Assembly: GCF_007993865.1 (NCBI RefSeq)
Contig: NZ_VIUH01000005.1
Location: 134,695-198,694 of the forward strand
Length of the DNA: 64,000 nt
From: Pseudomonas sp. SJZ079
Lineage (GTDB): Bacteria; Pseudomonadota; Gammaproteobacteria; Pseudomonadales; Pseudomonadaceae
Direction of reading: 5' to 3'
Shown: positions 10,129 to 21,533 of the stretch, piece by piece
Layout: each line of letters begins with the position of its first letter
How positions within the stretch are numbered: the stretch's first letter is position 1
Made by a program: the position numbers and the translations under genes
Notes under the pieces: generated by a model
Database searches by the model: none
Told to the model about the DNA's origin: nothing
What the model saw: only the letters and a program-made list of their open reading frames with translations

Positions 10129-10816
10129 TTACCGGCTGCTGATCTTCGATTGGGATGGCACCTTGGTCGATTCAATCGGTCGTATCGTCGAGGCGATGCA
10201 TTGCGCGGCCGATGCCTGCAGCTTGGTGCGGCGTAGCGATGCACGGGTCAAGGGTATTATCGGGCTTGGCTTGCCCGAGGCGATCCAGAGCTTGTATCCA
10301 GATCTCGTCGAGTCGGCATGTGTTGAGCGCTTTCGCTGCAGCTACAGTGAACATTATCTGGCGCTGGAGCAGCAACCTTCGGCCTTGTTTCCAGGGGTTG
10401 CCGAAGCGCTGGAGGTGTTTCGCTCGGCGGGTTATCGCTTGGCGGTGGCGACGGGCAAGGGGCGGCATGGATTGCAGCGGGTGCTGGCGGGGCGAGGCTG
10501 GTTGAATTATTTCGATACCACTCGCTGCGCAGACGAGACGGCGAGTAAGCCGGATCCGCTTATGCTGGAAGAGATTCTGGCGCATTGCGGCGTTGCGGCG
10601 AATCAGGCTCTGATGGTGGGTGATTCATCCTTCGATTTGTTAATGGCGCAACGCGCGGGGATTGACTCCGTGGCGGTCGGCTACGGTGCCATGCCTTTGT
10701 CGGCCTTGCGCGAGCATGCGCCTAAGTTGGCGATAGAGAATTTTACCGAATTGCGTACTTGGCTTGAGCAGTGCGCAGATGAGCAACGAGTTGAGGTGGG
10801 TGGTTATGGCGGATGA
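10121..10816 (+). CDS. HAD-family phosphatase (phosphoglycolate phosphatase-like)
   Basis: A 231-residue haloacid dehalogenase-like hydrolase with the nucleophile motif [10 protein letters not shown] at residues 8-17, the second motif VATGKG, the Lys in TASKPDP and the acidic motif [12 protein letters not shown]. These indicate a phosphatase of the Gph/YcjU type; the substrate cannot be read from the sequence. The GTG start overlaps the rluC stop by 8 bases and the stop overlaps sppA, so rluC, this gene and sppA form an operon. Confidence 0.9.
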   Translation: MSDYRLLIFDWDGTLVDSIGRIVEAMHCAADACSLVRRSDARVKGIIGLGLPEAIQSLYPDLVESACVERFRCSYSEHYLALEQQPSALFPGVAEALEVFRSAGYRLAVATGKGRHGLQRVLAGRGWLNYFDTTRCADETASKPDPLMLEEILAHCGVAANQALMVGDSSFDLLMAQRAGIDSVAVGYGAMPLSALREHAPKLAIENFTELRTWLEQCADEQRVEVGGYGG

Positions 10817-11786
10817 ATGGAAAGCATCGGCAGCGGTAGAGGGCGAAGATAAAAGCTGGAAGTTGCTGGAGAAAGCCCTGCTGGCTAGCGTGCAAGAGCA
10901 GCGTCGGGCGCGACGCTGGGGGATTTTCTTCAAGTTGCTGATCGTTGTGTATCTGTTTGCGGGGCTTGCGTTGCTTGCCCCGCTGTTCAATCTGCAAAAG
11001 GGGGTTGCAGGTAGTGGCAGCCATACTGCGCTGATTGAGGTGCGCGGAATGATCGCCGATCAAGAGGCCGCCAGCGCCGACAACATTGTCGGCAGTCTGC
11101 GCGCGGCGTTTGAGGATGCCAATACCAAGGGTGTGATCCTGCGGATCAACAGTCCGGGTGGCAGTCCGGTGCAGTCGGGCTATATCTACGATGAAATTCG
11201 CCGGCTGCGTGTGGAGTATCCGGCGATCAAGCTGTATGCGGTGATCAGCGATCTCGGTGCCTCGGGTGCTTATTACATCGCCAGTGCGGCAGACCAGATT
11301 TATGCCGACAAGGCCAGTTTAGTCGGGTCTATCGGGGTGACGGCTGCCGGTTTTGGTTTTGTCGGAGTGATGGAGAAGTTGGGGGTCGATCGCCGGGTTT
11401 ATACCTCGGGTGAGCACAAGGCCTTTCTCGATCCGTTCCAGCCGCCCAAGGAGGAAGAGGCGCGCTTCTGGCAGGGGGTTCTGGAAACCACCCATCGCCA
11501 GTTTATCGACAGTGTCAAGCAGGGGCGTGGTGAGCGGTTGAAGGTCGATGGGCACCCTGAGCTGTTTTCGGGGTTGGTGTGGTCGGGGGAGCAGGCCTTG
11601 AAGCTCGGTTTGGTCGACGCGTTGGGTAACACCAGTTACGTGGCGCGAGAAGTGATCGGCGAAAAAGAACTGGTTGATTTCACGGTGCAGGAATCGTCGT
11701 TTGACCGATTTGCGAAAAAGCTCGGCGCCAGTGTTGCTGAGCATCTGGCCATCTGGATGGGCTTCCAGGGGCCTGTATTGCGCTAG
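10806..11786 (+). CDS. sppA: S49-family signal peptide peptidase SppA
   Basis: A membrane-bound serine protease that degrades cleaved signal peptides. The 326-residue product is the short, single-domain form, about half the length of E. coli SppA. A basic stretch precedes one membrane helix near residues 41-62 (IFFKLLIVVYLFAGLALLAP). The S49 domain shows INSPGGSP, the nucleophile Ser in DLGASGAYYIAS and a Lys in SGEHKAF, consistent with a Ser/Lys dyad. The start at 10806 overlaps the upstream HAD gene; the frame stays open to 10764. Confidence 0.92.
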   Translation: MADEWKASAAVEGEDKSWKLLEKALLASVQEQRRARRWGIFFKLLIVVYLFAGLALLAPLFNLQKGVAGSGSHTALIEVRGMIADQEAASADNIVGSLRAAFEDANTKGVILRINSPGGSPVQSGYIYDEIRRLRVEYPAIKLYAVISDLGASGAYYIASAADQIYADKASLVGSIGVTAAGFGFVGVMEKLGVDRRVYTSGEHKAFLDPFQPPKEEEARFWQGVLETTHRQFIDSVKQGRGERLKVDGHPELFSGLVWSGEQALKLGLVDALGNTSYVAREVIGEKELVDFTVQESSFDRFAKKLGASVAEHLAIWMGFQGPVLR

Positions 11787-11805
11787 GCCCGTCTAAAGTA
11801 TGTGG

Positions 11806-11830
11806 AGGCCCGGCCTTGGTCGGGCTTCTT
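11806..11830 (+). terminator. Hairpin after sppA
   Basis: GCCCG (11808-11812) pairs with CGGGC (11821-11825) and is followed by TTCTTCATTT. It lies 20 bases after the sppA stop and before the convergent yceF gene. Confidence 0.6.
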
Positions 11831-11858
11831 CATTTATAGGGTGGGTTATCGGAAGGTG

Positions 11859-12437
11859 TCATGGGATGTCGATGCCGGCGTCGTGCAGCATGTCCACCAA
11901 GCGGATCAGGGGCAGGCCGATCAGGCTGTTGCTGTCATCGCCTTCGGTGCGGCGAAACAGGCTGACGCCCAGGCCTTCGGCTTTGAAGCTGCCGGCGCAG
12001 TCGTAAGGCTGTTCGGCTTGCAGGTAGCGGGTGATTTGCGCCTCGGATAGTTCGCGGAAATGCACGGTAAAGGGTATGCAGTCGGTCTGGCGGTGCCCAC
12101 TCTCGCTGTTGAGTAGGCTGAGGCCCGTCAGGAAGGTGACGCTGTTGCCGCTGGCGGCCAGTAGTTGTTCGAGGGCGCGCTCGAATGTGTGGGGCTTGCC
12201 GAGGATTTTCCGGTCGAGCACGGCGACTTGGTCTGAGCCGATGATCAAGTGCTTCGGGTGCGTTGCGCTGAGCGCCTGTGCCTTTTCTTCGGCTAGGCGA
12301 CGAACCAGGCTGTTTGCGTCTTCATCCGGGTGGCGGCTTTCGTCTATTGCGGGGGCGCCCCAGGTGAAGGGGGTGCGCAGGCGCGACAGTAATTCGCGGC
12401 GGTAGGGTGAGCTGGATGCGAGTACCAGGGGTAGCAT
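11859..12437 (-). CDS. yceF: Maf-family nucleotide pyrophosphatase (YceF-like)
   Basis: A 192-residue Maf protein. The YceF subgroup hydrolyses 7-methyl-GTP and similar modified nucleotides, a house-cleaning role. The N-terminal motif LASSSPYRRELL and the later IIGSDQVAVLD with its catalytic Asp are clear. I chose the ATG at 12437 because the longer frame (to 12569) runs into the spacer and lacks family similarity. It is divergent from yceD-rpmF-plsX, the same arrangement as in E. coli, which supports the YceF rather than the YhdE subgroup. Confidence 0.9.
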   Translation of the reverse strand: MLPLVLASSSPYRRELLSRLRTPFTWGAPAIDESRHPDEDANSLVRRLAEEKAQALSATHPKHLIIGSDQVAVLDRKILGKPHTFERALEQLLAASGNSVTFLTGLSLLNSESGHRQTDCIPFTVHFRELSEAQITRYLQAEQPYDCAGSFKAEGLGVSLFRRTEGDDSNSLIGLPLIRLVDMLHDAGIDIP

Positions 12438-12542
12438 GGCCTTCTCCTTATATAGGATGGCGATTTTAGCGGTCGGTCTGGCTGCTGGACAGGCTGAATT
12501 TCCTTTGACAGGGGGTGGTCGCATCCCTAGAATGCGGCGCCT

Positions 12543-13070
12543 ATGTCGAATGGTCCGATTCCACCTCACGTTGATCCGCGCAAATTGGCTGATCGCACTA
12601 CCACCCTTGAGGGTGTGGTGCCGCTTGCCGATTTAAAGCGACTTTGTGATCCGCTTGCCGATAACCACGGTATGGTGCGTGCGAAGTTTTTCTTCGAGCG
12701 CGACGAGCGTAACGCTGTGGTTTTCCATAGTGAGCTCGCGGTTGAGGTCAGTATGGTTTGCCAGCGTTGTCTGGAGCTGGTCGCTCTGCCGATCCAAAGC
12801 GCATGTGATTACGCTGTGGTGAAGGAAGGTGCGAATACCCAGTCTGTGCCGAAAGGCTATGACGTACTGGAGTTGGGTGAGGATCCCTTGGATCTGCTGG
12901 CGTTGGTTGAGGAGGAGCTGTTGCTCGCCTTGCCCATCATTCCGGCCCATGACCCAAAAGATTGCCAGCAACCGGCCGGCCTCGAAGAGCCCGAGTCGAG
13001 TGAGGACGAGGTAACGCGGTCCAACCCGTTCAGTGTATTGGCACAGTTAAAGCGTGACCCAAACGTTTAG
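12543..13070 (+). CDS. yceD: YceD/DUF177 protein (23S rRNA accumulation)
   Basis: A 175-residue DUF177 protein. Homologues in plants and E. coli are needed for normal 23S rRNA accumulation. The paired cysteines in VCQRCLELV near residue 77 and the acidic C-terminal half (LVEEELLLALPIIPAHD) are typical. It sits immediately before rpmF, with AGGAG between them, as in most proteobacteria. The molecular mechanism is not known. Confidence 0.9.
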   Translation: MSNGPIPPHVDPRKLADRTTTLEGVVPLADLKRLCDPLADNHGMVRAKFFFERDERNAVVFHSELAVEVSMVCQRCLELVALPIQSACDYAVVKEGANTQSVPKGYDVLELGEDPLDLLALVEEELLLALPIIPAHDPKDCQQPAGLEEPESSEDEVTRSNPFSVLAQLKRDPNV

Positions 13071-13083
13071 GAGTTAATTAGTT

Positions 13084-13266
13084 ATGGCTGTTCAGCAGAA
13101 CAAAAAATCCCGTTCCGCCCGCGACATGCGTCGTTCGCACGACGCCCTTGAGGGTAACGCTCTGTCCGTTGAGAAGAGCACCGGTGAAGTTCACCTGCGT
13201 CACCACGTATCGCCGGAAGGTGTTTACCGTGGTCGCAAAGTGATCGATAAGGGCGCTGACGAGTAA
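13084..13266 (+). CDS. rpmF: 50S ribosomal protein L32
   Basis: A 60-residue L32 protein: [18 protein letters not shown] at the start is diagnostic. The family's usual Cys zinc motif is absent, as in other gammaproteobacteria. A good AGGAG lies ten bases upstream. plsX follows after three bases. Confidence 0.97.
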   Translation: MAVQQNKKSRSARDMRRSHDALEGNALSVEKSTGEVHLRHHVSPEGVYRGRKVIDKGADE

Positions 13267-13269
13267 TCC

Positions 13270-14280
13270 TTGTCCGCTCCAATCATCGCGATTGATGCAA
13301 TGGGTGGGGACTTCGGTCCCCACTGCATTGTTCCGGCCAGTATTGCTTGTCTGGCTGAATACCCCTCGCTGCATCTGGTCCTTGTCGGCCAAGCTCCTCT
13401 AATCGAAGATTTGATTGCCCAGAATCCCGGGGTTGATCGTGCGCGTCTGCGTGTCGAACATGCCGGTGAGGTAATCGCTATGGGCGAGCGCCCCGCACAG
13501 GCGTTACGCGGTAAGCCGGATTCGTCGATGCGCGTCGCGCTGGAGTTATTGCGTGATGGGCGGGTGCAGGCGTGTATCAGTGCAGGTAATACCGGCGCCT
13601 TGATGGCTCTGTCGCGCTATGTGCTGAAAACCCTGCCTGGGGTTGATCGTCCGGCAATGATGGCGGCTATTCCGACGCAGGGCGGTTGCTGTCATTTGCT
13701 CGATTTGGGCGCCAATGTCGATTGCAGTGCCGAGCACCTCTATCAGTTTGCTGTGATGGGGTCGGTAGCGGTCGAGGTGTTGGGGGTCGTCAACCCGCGG
13801 GTGGCGCTTCTCAATGTCGGTAGCGAAGAGAATAAGGGTAATCAGCAGGTAAAGCTGACTGCCAGTTTGTTGCAGCAGGCCGTTGGTTTGAATTACATCG
13901 GCTTTGTCGAGGGTGATGGGCTTTATCGCGGCGAGGCCGATGTGGTGGTGTGCGACGGTTTCGTCGGTAATGTCTTGCTCAAGTCCAGTGAGGGCTTGGC
14001 TGCGATGATTTCCGCACGGGTCGAGTCGCTGTTCAAGGGAAGCCTGGCCTCGCGTGTGGTCGGCGCCTTGGCCTTGCCCTTGTTACGCCGTCTGCGGGCT
14101 GATCTTGCGCCCGCACAGTACAACGGGGCGAGCTTTCTTGGGCTGCAAGGTATAGTCGTGAAAAGCCATGGTGCAGCGGGTCCAGAGGGTTTCAAAAGCG
14201 CAATTCGCCGAACCTTGATGGAGATTAACGAGAATCTACCGCAGCGCCTGCATGGTCGCCTCGAAGATCTCCTGCTCTAG
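13270..14280 (+). CDS. plsX: Phosphate acyltransferase PlsX
   Basis: PlsX converts acyl-ACP to acyl-phosphate, the first step of phospholipid synthesis in the PlsX/PlsY route. The 336-residue protein has [12 protein letters not shown] at its start, [11 protein letters not shown] and [10 protein letters not shown]. The most upstream plausible start is a TTG at 13270, three bases after rpmF, which gives the family N-terminus [13 protein letters not shown]. There is no strong ribosome site, so expression probably depends on coupling to rpmF. Confidence 0.95.
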   Translation: MSAPIIAIDAMGGDFGPHCIVPASIACLAEYPSLHLVLVGQAPLIEDLIAQNPGVDRARLRVEHAGEVIAMGERPAQALRGKPDSSMRVALELLRDGRVQACISAGNTGALMALSRYVLKTLPGVDRPAMMAAIPTQGGCCHLLDLGANVDCSAEHLYQFAVMGSVAVEVLGVVNPRVALLNVGSEENKGNQQVKLTASLLQQAVGLNYIGFVEGDGLYRGEADVVVCDGFVGNVLLKSSEGLAAMISARVESLFKGSLASRVVGALALPLLRRLRADLAPAQYNGASFLGLQGIVVKSHGAAGPEGFKSAIRRTLMEINENLPQRLHGRLEDLLL

Positions 14281-14385
14281 GATGTGACCGCAGTTGGCGG
14301 CTCGTCATCCAACTGTCAGTTTGTCGCGCTTGGCTATGTCAGGCGTCAATTTTTACGTCGATAAGACCATTAGAGGCCCGATTAC

Positions 14386-15324
14386 ATGTCTGCATCCCTC
14401 GCATTCGTCTTTCCTGGCCAAGGTTCGCAGTCTCTGGCGATGCTGGCCGAGCACGGCGCAGAGCAGAAGTCAGTTCTCGACACCTTTGCCGAAGCATCCG
14501 AAGCGCTAGGCTATGACCTCTGGGCGCTGACCCAGCAGGGGCCAGAAGATCAGCTTAATCAAACAGATAAAACCCAGCCGGCAATCCTGACTGCATCCAT
14601 CGCCTTATGGCGTCTGTGGTTGGCCGAGGGTGGCGTACGCCCAGCATTCGTTGCGGGTCATAGCTTGGGTGAGTACTCCGCGTTGGTGGCTGCTGGCAGC
14701 CTCGGTTTTGCCGAAGCGGTGAAGTTGGTGGAGTGTCGCGGTCGGTTAATGCAGCAGGCTGTGCCTTCCGGGCAGGGTGGCATGGCGGCAATTCTCGGCC
14801 TGGAGGATGCGGATGTGCTTGCGGCTTGTGCCGAGGTTGCGCAGGGTGAGGTCGTGAGTGCGGTGAATTTCAATGCGCCTGGTCAGGTGGTGATTGCTGG
14901 TGCCGCTGCCGCTGTGATGCGTGCTATAGACGCCTGTAAGGCGCGTGGTGCCAAGCGGGCCATGCCGTTGCCCGTTAGCGTGCCATCGCACTGCGAGCTG
15001 ATGCGTCCGGCCGCTGAGCGTTTCACCGAGTTCGTCTCTGCCATTGCCTGGCAGGCACCGCAGATTCCCCTGGTGCAGAACGTCAGTGCGGCGGTGGTGG
15101 CCGATCTCGACAGCCTTAAGAATAATTTGCTGGCGCAGTTGTACAGCCCAGTACGTTGGGTTGAGTCGATCGTTTGTTTGGCCGAGCAGGGCGTGACCGA
15201 TCTGGTCGAGTGTGGCCCAGGCAAGGTTTTGTCGGGGCTGAATAAGCGCTGCGTCAAAGGCATTAATACCCATAATCTGGATACCCTAAACGCTTTCGCC
15301 GCCACGCGCGCGGCCTTAGCCTGA
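14386..15324 (+). CDS. fabD: Malonyl-CoA:ACP transacylase
   Basis: FabD loads malonate from CoA onto ACP. The 312-residue protein shows FVFPGQGSQ, the nucleophile Ser in GHSLGEYSALVAAG near residue 92, and the catalytic His region PVSVPSHCELM. It lies directly after plsX: the fabH gene that sits here in E. coli is absent, as known for pseudomonads. fabG follows after 14 bases. Confidence 0.96.
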   Translation: MSASLAFVFPGQGSQSLAMLAEHGAEQKSVLDTFAEASEALGYDLWALTQQGPEDQLNQTDKTQPAILTASIALWRLWLAEGGVRPAFVAGHSLGEYSALVAAGSLGFAEAVKLVECRGRLMQQAVPSGQGGMAAILGLEDADVLAACAEVAQGEVVSAVNFNAPGQVVIAGAAAAVMRAIDACKARGAKRAMPLPVSVPSHCELMRPAAERFTEFVSAIAWQAPQIPLVQNVSAAVVADLDSLKNNLLAQLYSPVRWVESIVCLAEQGVTDLVECGPGKVLSGLNKRCVKGINTHNLDTLNAFAATRAALA

Positions 15325-15338
15325 TTAAGGAGAGGCTT

Positions 15339-16082
15339 ATGAGCCTGCAAGGTAAGGTTGCTCTGGTCACCGGTGCGAGCCGTGGTATTGGTCAGGCGAT
15401 TGCCCTGGAACTGGGGCGTCAAGGCGCTGTGGTCATCGGGACGGCTACTTCGGCATCGGGTGCAGAGCGCATCGCCGAAACCCTGAAAGCCAATGGCATC
15501 GAAGGTGCTGGCCTGGTATTGGACGTTAGCAGTAACGAGTCGGTGGCCAGCACTTTGGAGCACATTCAGCAGCACCTCGGTCAGCCGTTGATCCTGGTCA
15601 ATAATGCCGGGATCACCCGCGATAACCTGATGTTGCGGATGAAAGATGACGAATGGTTCGATGTCATCAATACCAATCTGAACAGCCTCTATCGCCTGTC
15701 CAAAGCGGTATTGCGCGGTATGACCAAGGCGCGCTTCGGGCGCATCATCAACATCGGTTCGGTCGTTGGTGCTATGGGCAACGCCGGTCAGGTGAACTAT
15801 GCTGCGGCCAAGGCCGGGCTGGAAGGCTTTGGTCGTGCACTGGCGCGAGAAGTCGGTTCGCGGGCTATTACCGTAAACGCCGTGGCACCTGGGTTCATCG
15901 ACACCGATATGACCCGTGAGTTACCAGAAGCACAGCGTGATGCGTTACGGGCGCAGATTCCATTGGGTCGTTTGGGGCAAGCCGAAGAGATCGCTAAAGT
16001 GGTCGCTTTTCTCGCTTCGGATGGCGCAGCCTACGTCACAGGAGCTACTATCCCTGTGAATGGCGGTATGTATATGAGCTGA
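15339..16082 (+). CDS. fabG: 3-oxoacyl-ACP reductase
   Basis: The NADPH-dependent ketoreductase of fatty-acid elongation, a 247-residue SDR. It has the cofactor motif TGASRGIGQAIA, NNAGITRDNLMLRM, the catalytic Ser in NIGSVVG and Tyr/Lys in YAAAKAGLEGF, and a C-terminal VTGATIPVNGGMYMS. A clear AAGGAG precedes the start. It forms a unit with fabD; acpP follows after a 196-base gap that probably holds its own promoter. Confidence 0.97.
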   Translation: MSLQGKVALVTGASRGIGQAIALELGRQGAVVIGTATSASGAERIAETLKANGIEGAGLVLDVSSNESVASTLEHIQQHLGQPLILVNNAGITRDNLMLRMKDDEWFDVINTNLNSLYRLSKAVLRGMTKARFGRIINIGSVVGAMGNAGQVNYAAAKAGLEGFGRALAREVGSRAITVNAVAPGFIDTDMTRELPEAQRDALRAQIPLGRLGQAEEIAKVVAFLASDGAAYVTGATIPVNGGMYMS

Positions 16083-16278
16083 ATGTGACGGGTGCCTTCA
16101 GAAAACTGTCATAGATGCTGTCTAAAATCCGTTATAAAGCTGCAACAGGTTTATAGATAGATCGTTGAAGTGTTCCTGGGGGCACCCCAGCATTCAGCTT
16201 GAAATGCTAAAAACCCTTTCTATACACTTGGCCGCAGACCAGCTGCCTGGATTTGTCCAATAGGAGTGAAAACAAGGT

Positions 16279-16515
16279 ATGAGCACCATCGAAGAACGCG
16301 TCAAGAAAATTGTGGCCGAGCAACTTGGCGTCAAAGAAGACGAAGTAACCAACAGCGCTTCCTTCGTCGAAGACTTGGGTGCCGACTCTCTTGACACCGT
16401 TGAGCTGGTGATGGCTCTCGAGGAAGAATTCGAGACCGAGATCCCGGACGAGCAAGCTGAGAAGATCACCTCTGTTCAAGAAGCTATCGATTACGTGACT
16501 GCGCACGCGCAATAA
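16279..16515 (+). CDS. acpP: Acyl carrier protein
   Basis: The 78-residue carrier of growing acyl chains. The Ser that receives phosphopantetheine is in [10 protein letters not shown], and the protein is strongly acidic. The spacer from fabG is long and a strong hairpin terminator follows, so acpP can be made as an abundant short transcript, as is usual. Confidence 0.98.
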   Translation: MSTIEERVKKIVAEQLGVKEDEVTNSASFVEDLGADSLDTVELVMALEEEFETEIPDEQAEKITSVQEAIDYVTAHAQ

Positions 16516-16539
16516 GCTAATCGTCGATTCCTGACTCGG

Positions 16540-16576
16540 AAAAGCCGCACTGCCCTTATCAGGCGTGCGGCTTTTC
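16540..16576 (+). terminator. Terminator after acpP
   Basis: AAAAGCCGCAC (16540-16550) pairs with GTGCGGCTTTT (16565-16575), with further T residues after it. It lies 24 bases behind the acpP stop. Confidence 0.85.
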
Positions 16577-16583
16577 TTTAGCA

Positions 16584-16713
16584 GGCCGTTGAAAAACCAG
16601 TGCGGGCTTCGCGCGTTGTACGGCGTCGATCCCTGGTTCGGATGCTCATGTACAGTTTGTACGCTGCGCTTTCGTGCCTACTCTGCTTTCGCTCGCTACC
16701 TTTTTCAACGGCC
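16584..16713. repeat. 130-bp element with 13-bp terminal inverted repeats
   Basis: GGCCGTTGAAAAA at 16584-16596 is repeated exactly, inverted, as TTTTTCAACGGCC at 16701-16713. The interior is non-coding and includes the short palindrome GTACAGTTTGTAC (16649-16661). It fills most of the acpP-fabF spacer. It looks like a miniature interspersed element; I see no clear target duplication. Confidence 0.65.
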
Positions 16714-16760
16714 CGTTAGGCGCACCTAAGCGTTGTGAAACCGAACAAGAGGAGATTGCT

Positions 16761-18005
16761 GTGTCGCGTAGACGCGTCGTGGTTACCGGTATGGGCATGT
16801 TGTCGCCGCTGGGTAACGATGTGCCGAGTAGCTGGCAGGGCATTTTGGCCGGGCGCAGTGGCATCGGCTTAATTGAACACATGGACCTTTCCGCCTATTC
16901 CACCCGTTTTGGTGGTTCGGTGAAGGGGTTTAATGTCGAGGAATATTTGTCGGCCAAAGAAGCGCGCAAGATCGATCTGTTTATTCAATACGGTCTGGCT
17001 GCCAGCTTTCAGGCGATGCGACATTCCGGCCTGGAAGTAACCGATGCCAACCGTGAGCGTATTGGCGTGGCCATTGGCTCCGGTATCGGCGGCCTGACTA
17101 ATATCGAAAACAGCTGCAAATCACTGATCGAGCAAGGGCCGCGACGAATTTCGCCATTCTTCGTGCCAGGTTCGATTATCAATATGATTTCAGGGTTTCT
17201 GTCGATCCATCTGGGCGTACAGGGACCGAACTATGCCATTGCGACGGCCTGCACCACTGGTACTCACTGCATTGGTATGGCTGCACGCAATATCGCCTAC
17301 GGTGAGGCCGATGTGATGTTGGCGGGTGGCGCGGAAATGGCCGCCTGTGGTCTCGGCATCGGCGGCTTTGCGGCTGCCCGTGCACTGTCTACGCGCAACG
17401 ATGAGCCGGCTAAGGCCAGTCGTCCTTGGGATAAGGGACGCGATGGCTTTGTATTGTCCGATGGCGCCGGCACCCTGGTTCTGGAAGAGTTGGAGCACGC
17501 CAAGGCACGCGGCGCGACCATCTATGCTGAGCTGATCGGGTTTGGCATGAGTGGTGATGCGTACCATATGACTTCGCCGCCGGAAGATGGTGGCGGCGCG
17601 GCGCGCTGCATGGCCAATGCGCTGCGCGATGCCGGACTGGGTGCCGATCAGGTGCAGTACATCAATGCCCATGGCACTTCGACCCCGGCTGGCGATAAGG
17701 CGGAGGTCTCGGCGGTCAAGGCGGTATTCGGTGAGCACGCTTATCGACTCGCGGTCAGCTCGACTAAATCGATGACCGGGCATCTGCTTGGTGCCGCGGG
17801 TGCGGTAGAGGCGATCTTCAGTGTGCTGGCCTTGCGTGATCAGGTGGCGCCGCCGACTATTAACCTGGATGAGCCGGACGAGGGCTGCGACCTCGATTTC
17901 GTGCCGCATCAGGCCAAGGCCATGCCAATCGACGTAGTGTTGTCCAACTCCTTCGGTTTTGGCGGCACTAATGGCTCGCTGGTGTTCCGCCGGTTCGCCG
18001 ATTGA
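16761..18005 (+). CDS. fabF: 3-oxoacyl-ACP synthase II
   Basis: The condensing enzyme KAS II, 414 residues from a GTG at 16761 with AAGAGGAG eight bases upstream. The nucleophile Cys is in [12 protein letters not shown] near residue 164, and the two catalytic His residues are in [11 protein letters not shown] and GHLLGAAGA. The frame stays open further upstream through the repeat element, but that part is not FabF. The stop overlaps the pabC start (TGATG). Confidence 0.97.
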   Translation: MSRRRVVVTGMGMLSPLGNDVPSSWQGILAGRSGIGLIEHMDLSAYSTRFGGSVKGFNVEEYLSAKEARKIDLFIQYGLAASFQAMRHSGLEVTDANRERIGVAIGSGIGGLTNIENSCKSLIEQGPRRISPFFVPGSIINMISGFLSIHLGVQGPNYAIATACTTGTHCIGMAARNIAYGEADVMLAGGAEMAACGLGIGGFAAARALSTRNDEPAKASRPWDKGRDGFVLSDGAGTLVLEELEHAKARGATIYAELIGFGMSGDAYHMTSPPEDGGGAARCMANALRDAGLGADQVQYINAHGTSTPAGDKAEVSAVKAVFGEHAYRLAVSSTKSMTGHLLGAAGAVEAIFSVLALRDQVAPPTINLDEPDEGCDLDFVPHQAKAMPIDVVLSNSFGFGGTNGSLVFRRFAD

Positions 18006-18820
18006 TGCTGAGCTGGATCGACGGCTGTCCGGCCTCGCTGCTGTCCGTCAGGGACCGTGGCTTGGCCTACGGCGATGGTCTGTTCGAGACCATCGCCGTC
18101 AACCGTGGTGCACCTTGCTTGCTGGATCGCCACCTCGCACGCTTGGCCGAAGGCTGTGCGCGCTTGTACATACCGCTTGACCTGATGCAGGTCCGTACCG
18201 AATTGCTGGCCTTTAGCAACCAACTGGGCGATGGCGTGGCCAAGTTGATGGTCACCCGAGGCGATGGCTTGCGCGGTTATGCGCCGCCACAGCCATCGGT
18301 GCCGCGCCGGCTGCTGCAGGGCAATCCAAAGCCGTCTTATCCCGCGGCGAATGCCGAGCAGGGCGTGCGCGTATTTGCCTGCATGACACGTCTGGCTGAG
18401 CAGCCTTTGCTCGCAGGTATGAAGCACCTCAATCGACTGGAACAGGTTCTGGCACGTGGCGAATGGCACGATGCCGAGCATGCCGAGGGCTTGATGCGAG
18501 ACACCTCGGGGCGGGTGATCGAGGGCGTCTACAGCAACCTCTTTCTGGTTAAAGATGGTCGGTTGTTGACTCCCGATCTATCCCGCTGCGGCGTGGCCGG
18601 TGTCATGCGTGCGGAGTTGCAGACGCAGGCCGAGTCGCTTGGCTTGAGCTGCGAGGTGCGGGATATCGGTTATGACGAGCTGTTGGCGGCCGACGAAGTC
18701 TTCCTCTGTAATAGTCTCTACGGCGTTTGGCCGGTGCGGGCACTGCAAGGGCGCGACTGGTCGGTGGGCCCGCTGACCCGTAAACTGCAGGTTATTGCCC
18801 GCGACCTACTGGATTGCTGA
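18005..18820 (+). CDS. pabC: Aminodeoxychorismate lyase
   Basis: A PLP-dependent fold-type IV enzyme that releases p-aminobenzoate from aminodeoxychorismate for folate synthesis. The 271-residue protein has DRGLAYGDGLFETIAV near the start, the PLP Lys in KHLNRLEQVLA and EVFLCNSLYGVWPV near the end. The ATG overlaps the fabF stop. mltG starts three bases after the stop; fabF-pabC-mltG-tmk-holB is a conserved order. Confidence 0.93.
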   Translation: MLSWIDGCPASLLSVRDRGLAYGDGLFETIAVNRGAPCLLDRHLARLAEGCARLYIPLDLMQVRTELLAFSNQLGDGVAKLMVTRGDGLRGYAPPQPSVPRRLLQGNPKPSYPAANAEQGVRVFACMTRLAEQPLLAGMKHLNRLEQVLARGEWHDAEHAEGLMRDTSGRVIEGVYSNLFLVKDGRLLTPDLSRCGVAGVMRAELQTQAESLGLSCEVRDIGYDELLAADEVFLCNSLYGVWPVRALQGRDWSVGPLTRKLQVIARDLLDC

Positions 18821-18823
18821 TTC

Positions 18824-19873
18824 GTGATACGCAAAATATTGCTGCTGCTGGAAGGCGGTGTGTTGCTGGCTGGCTTGCTCGTGGTGTTCCTCGCCTGGCA
18901 GCAACACTCGGCGCTTGAGCAGCCGCTAAACCTCACTGAAGAACGTTTGCTTGACGTACCGGCCGGGGCCACGCCGGGTGGCGTGCTCAATCGTCTGCAG
19001 GCCGAAGGCGTCTTGCACGATGCGTTTTGGTTGCGGCTGTACTGGCGGTTCAACTTGCGTGATCAGCCCCTGCACAGTGGCGAATATCGACTCACTCCCG
19101 GGTTCAGGGTGCGTGACATGTTGGCGCTCTGGCGGCGCGGCGAGGTAGTGCAGTACAACCTGACCCTGGTCGAGGGTTGGAGCTTCCGTCAGGTGCGTGC
19201 GGCCTTGGCGCGCGAAAGCAAGCTTGAGCTCACCCTGAGTGAACTGGACGATGAGCAGTTGATGGAGCGTTTGGGGCAGCCGGGGGTCAATCCCGAAGGG
19301 CGCTTCTTTCCCGATACCTATCGCTTTGTTCGCGGTATGACCGACTTGGATCTGCTCAAGCAAGCCTATGCGCGCCTGGAGCTGGTATTGGCCGAGGAGT
19401 GGGAGGCGCGTGCCGATGAGTTGCCATACAAGGAGCCTTACGACGCCTTGATCATGGCCTCGATGATCGAAAAAGAAACCGGTGTATCCGAGGAGCGCGG
19501 CGCAATTGCCGGGGTGTTCATACGCCGTCTGCGTATCGGTATGCGCCTGCAGACGGACCCGACGGTGATTTATGGTCTGGGTGAGCGCTACAGAGGCCGG
19601 TTGACGCGCGCCCATCTACTCGAAGTGACGCCCTATAACACTTATCAGATCGACGGCATGCCGCCGACACCGATTGCCCTGGTCGGGCGCGAGGCCATTC
19701 ATGCGGCGCTGCATCCAGTGGCGGGCAGGAGTTTGTATTTCGTCGCCCGTGGCGATGGCAGTCATGTATTTTCCAACTCCCTTGAGGCACACAACCGTGC
19801 GGTGCGCGAGTATCAGCTCAATCGTCGTGCGGATTACCGATCCAGCCCCGCCCCGGTACAGCCCAGCAATTAA
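18824..19873 (+). CDS. mltG: Endolytic murein transglycosylase MltG
   Basis: An inner-membrane enzyme that cuts nascent glycan strands and may set their length. The 349-residue protein starts with one membrane helix (residues 4-24) and has a LysM-like region, then the YceG domain with EGWSFRQVR, the catalytic Glu in MIEKETGVSEER, LQTDPTVIYGLG and YNTYQIDGMPPTPI. A GTG start lies three bases after pabC. Confidence 0.94.
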   Translation: MIRKILLLLEGGVLLAGLLVVFLAWQQHSALEQPLNLTEERLLDVPAGATPGGVLNRLQAEGVLHDAFWLRLYWRFNLRDQPLHSGEYRLTPGFRVRDMLALWRRGEVVQYNLTLVEGWSFRQVRAALARESKLELTLSELDDEQLMERLGQPGVNPEGRFFPDTYRFVRGMTDLDLLKQAYARLELVLAEEWEARADELPYKEPYDALIMASMIEKETGVSEERGAIAGVFIRRLRIGMRLQTDPTVIYGLGERYRGRLTRAHLLEVTPYNTYQIDGMPPTPIALVGREAIHAALHPVAGRSLYFVARGDGSHVFSNSLEAHNRAVREYQLNRRADYRSSPAPVQPSN

Positions 19874-19876
19874 TAA

Positions 19877-21497
<1,621 letters not shown>

Positions 21498-21533
21498 AAT
21501 CGGCCATCGAGTCATAAAAACCAGGAACACCAC

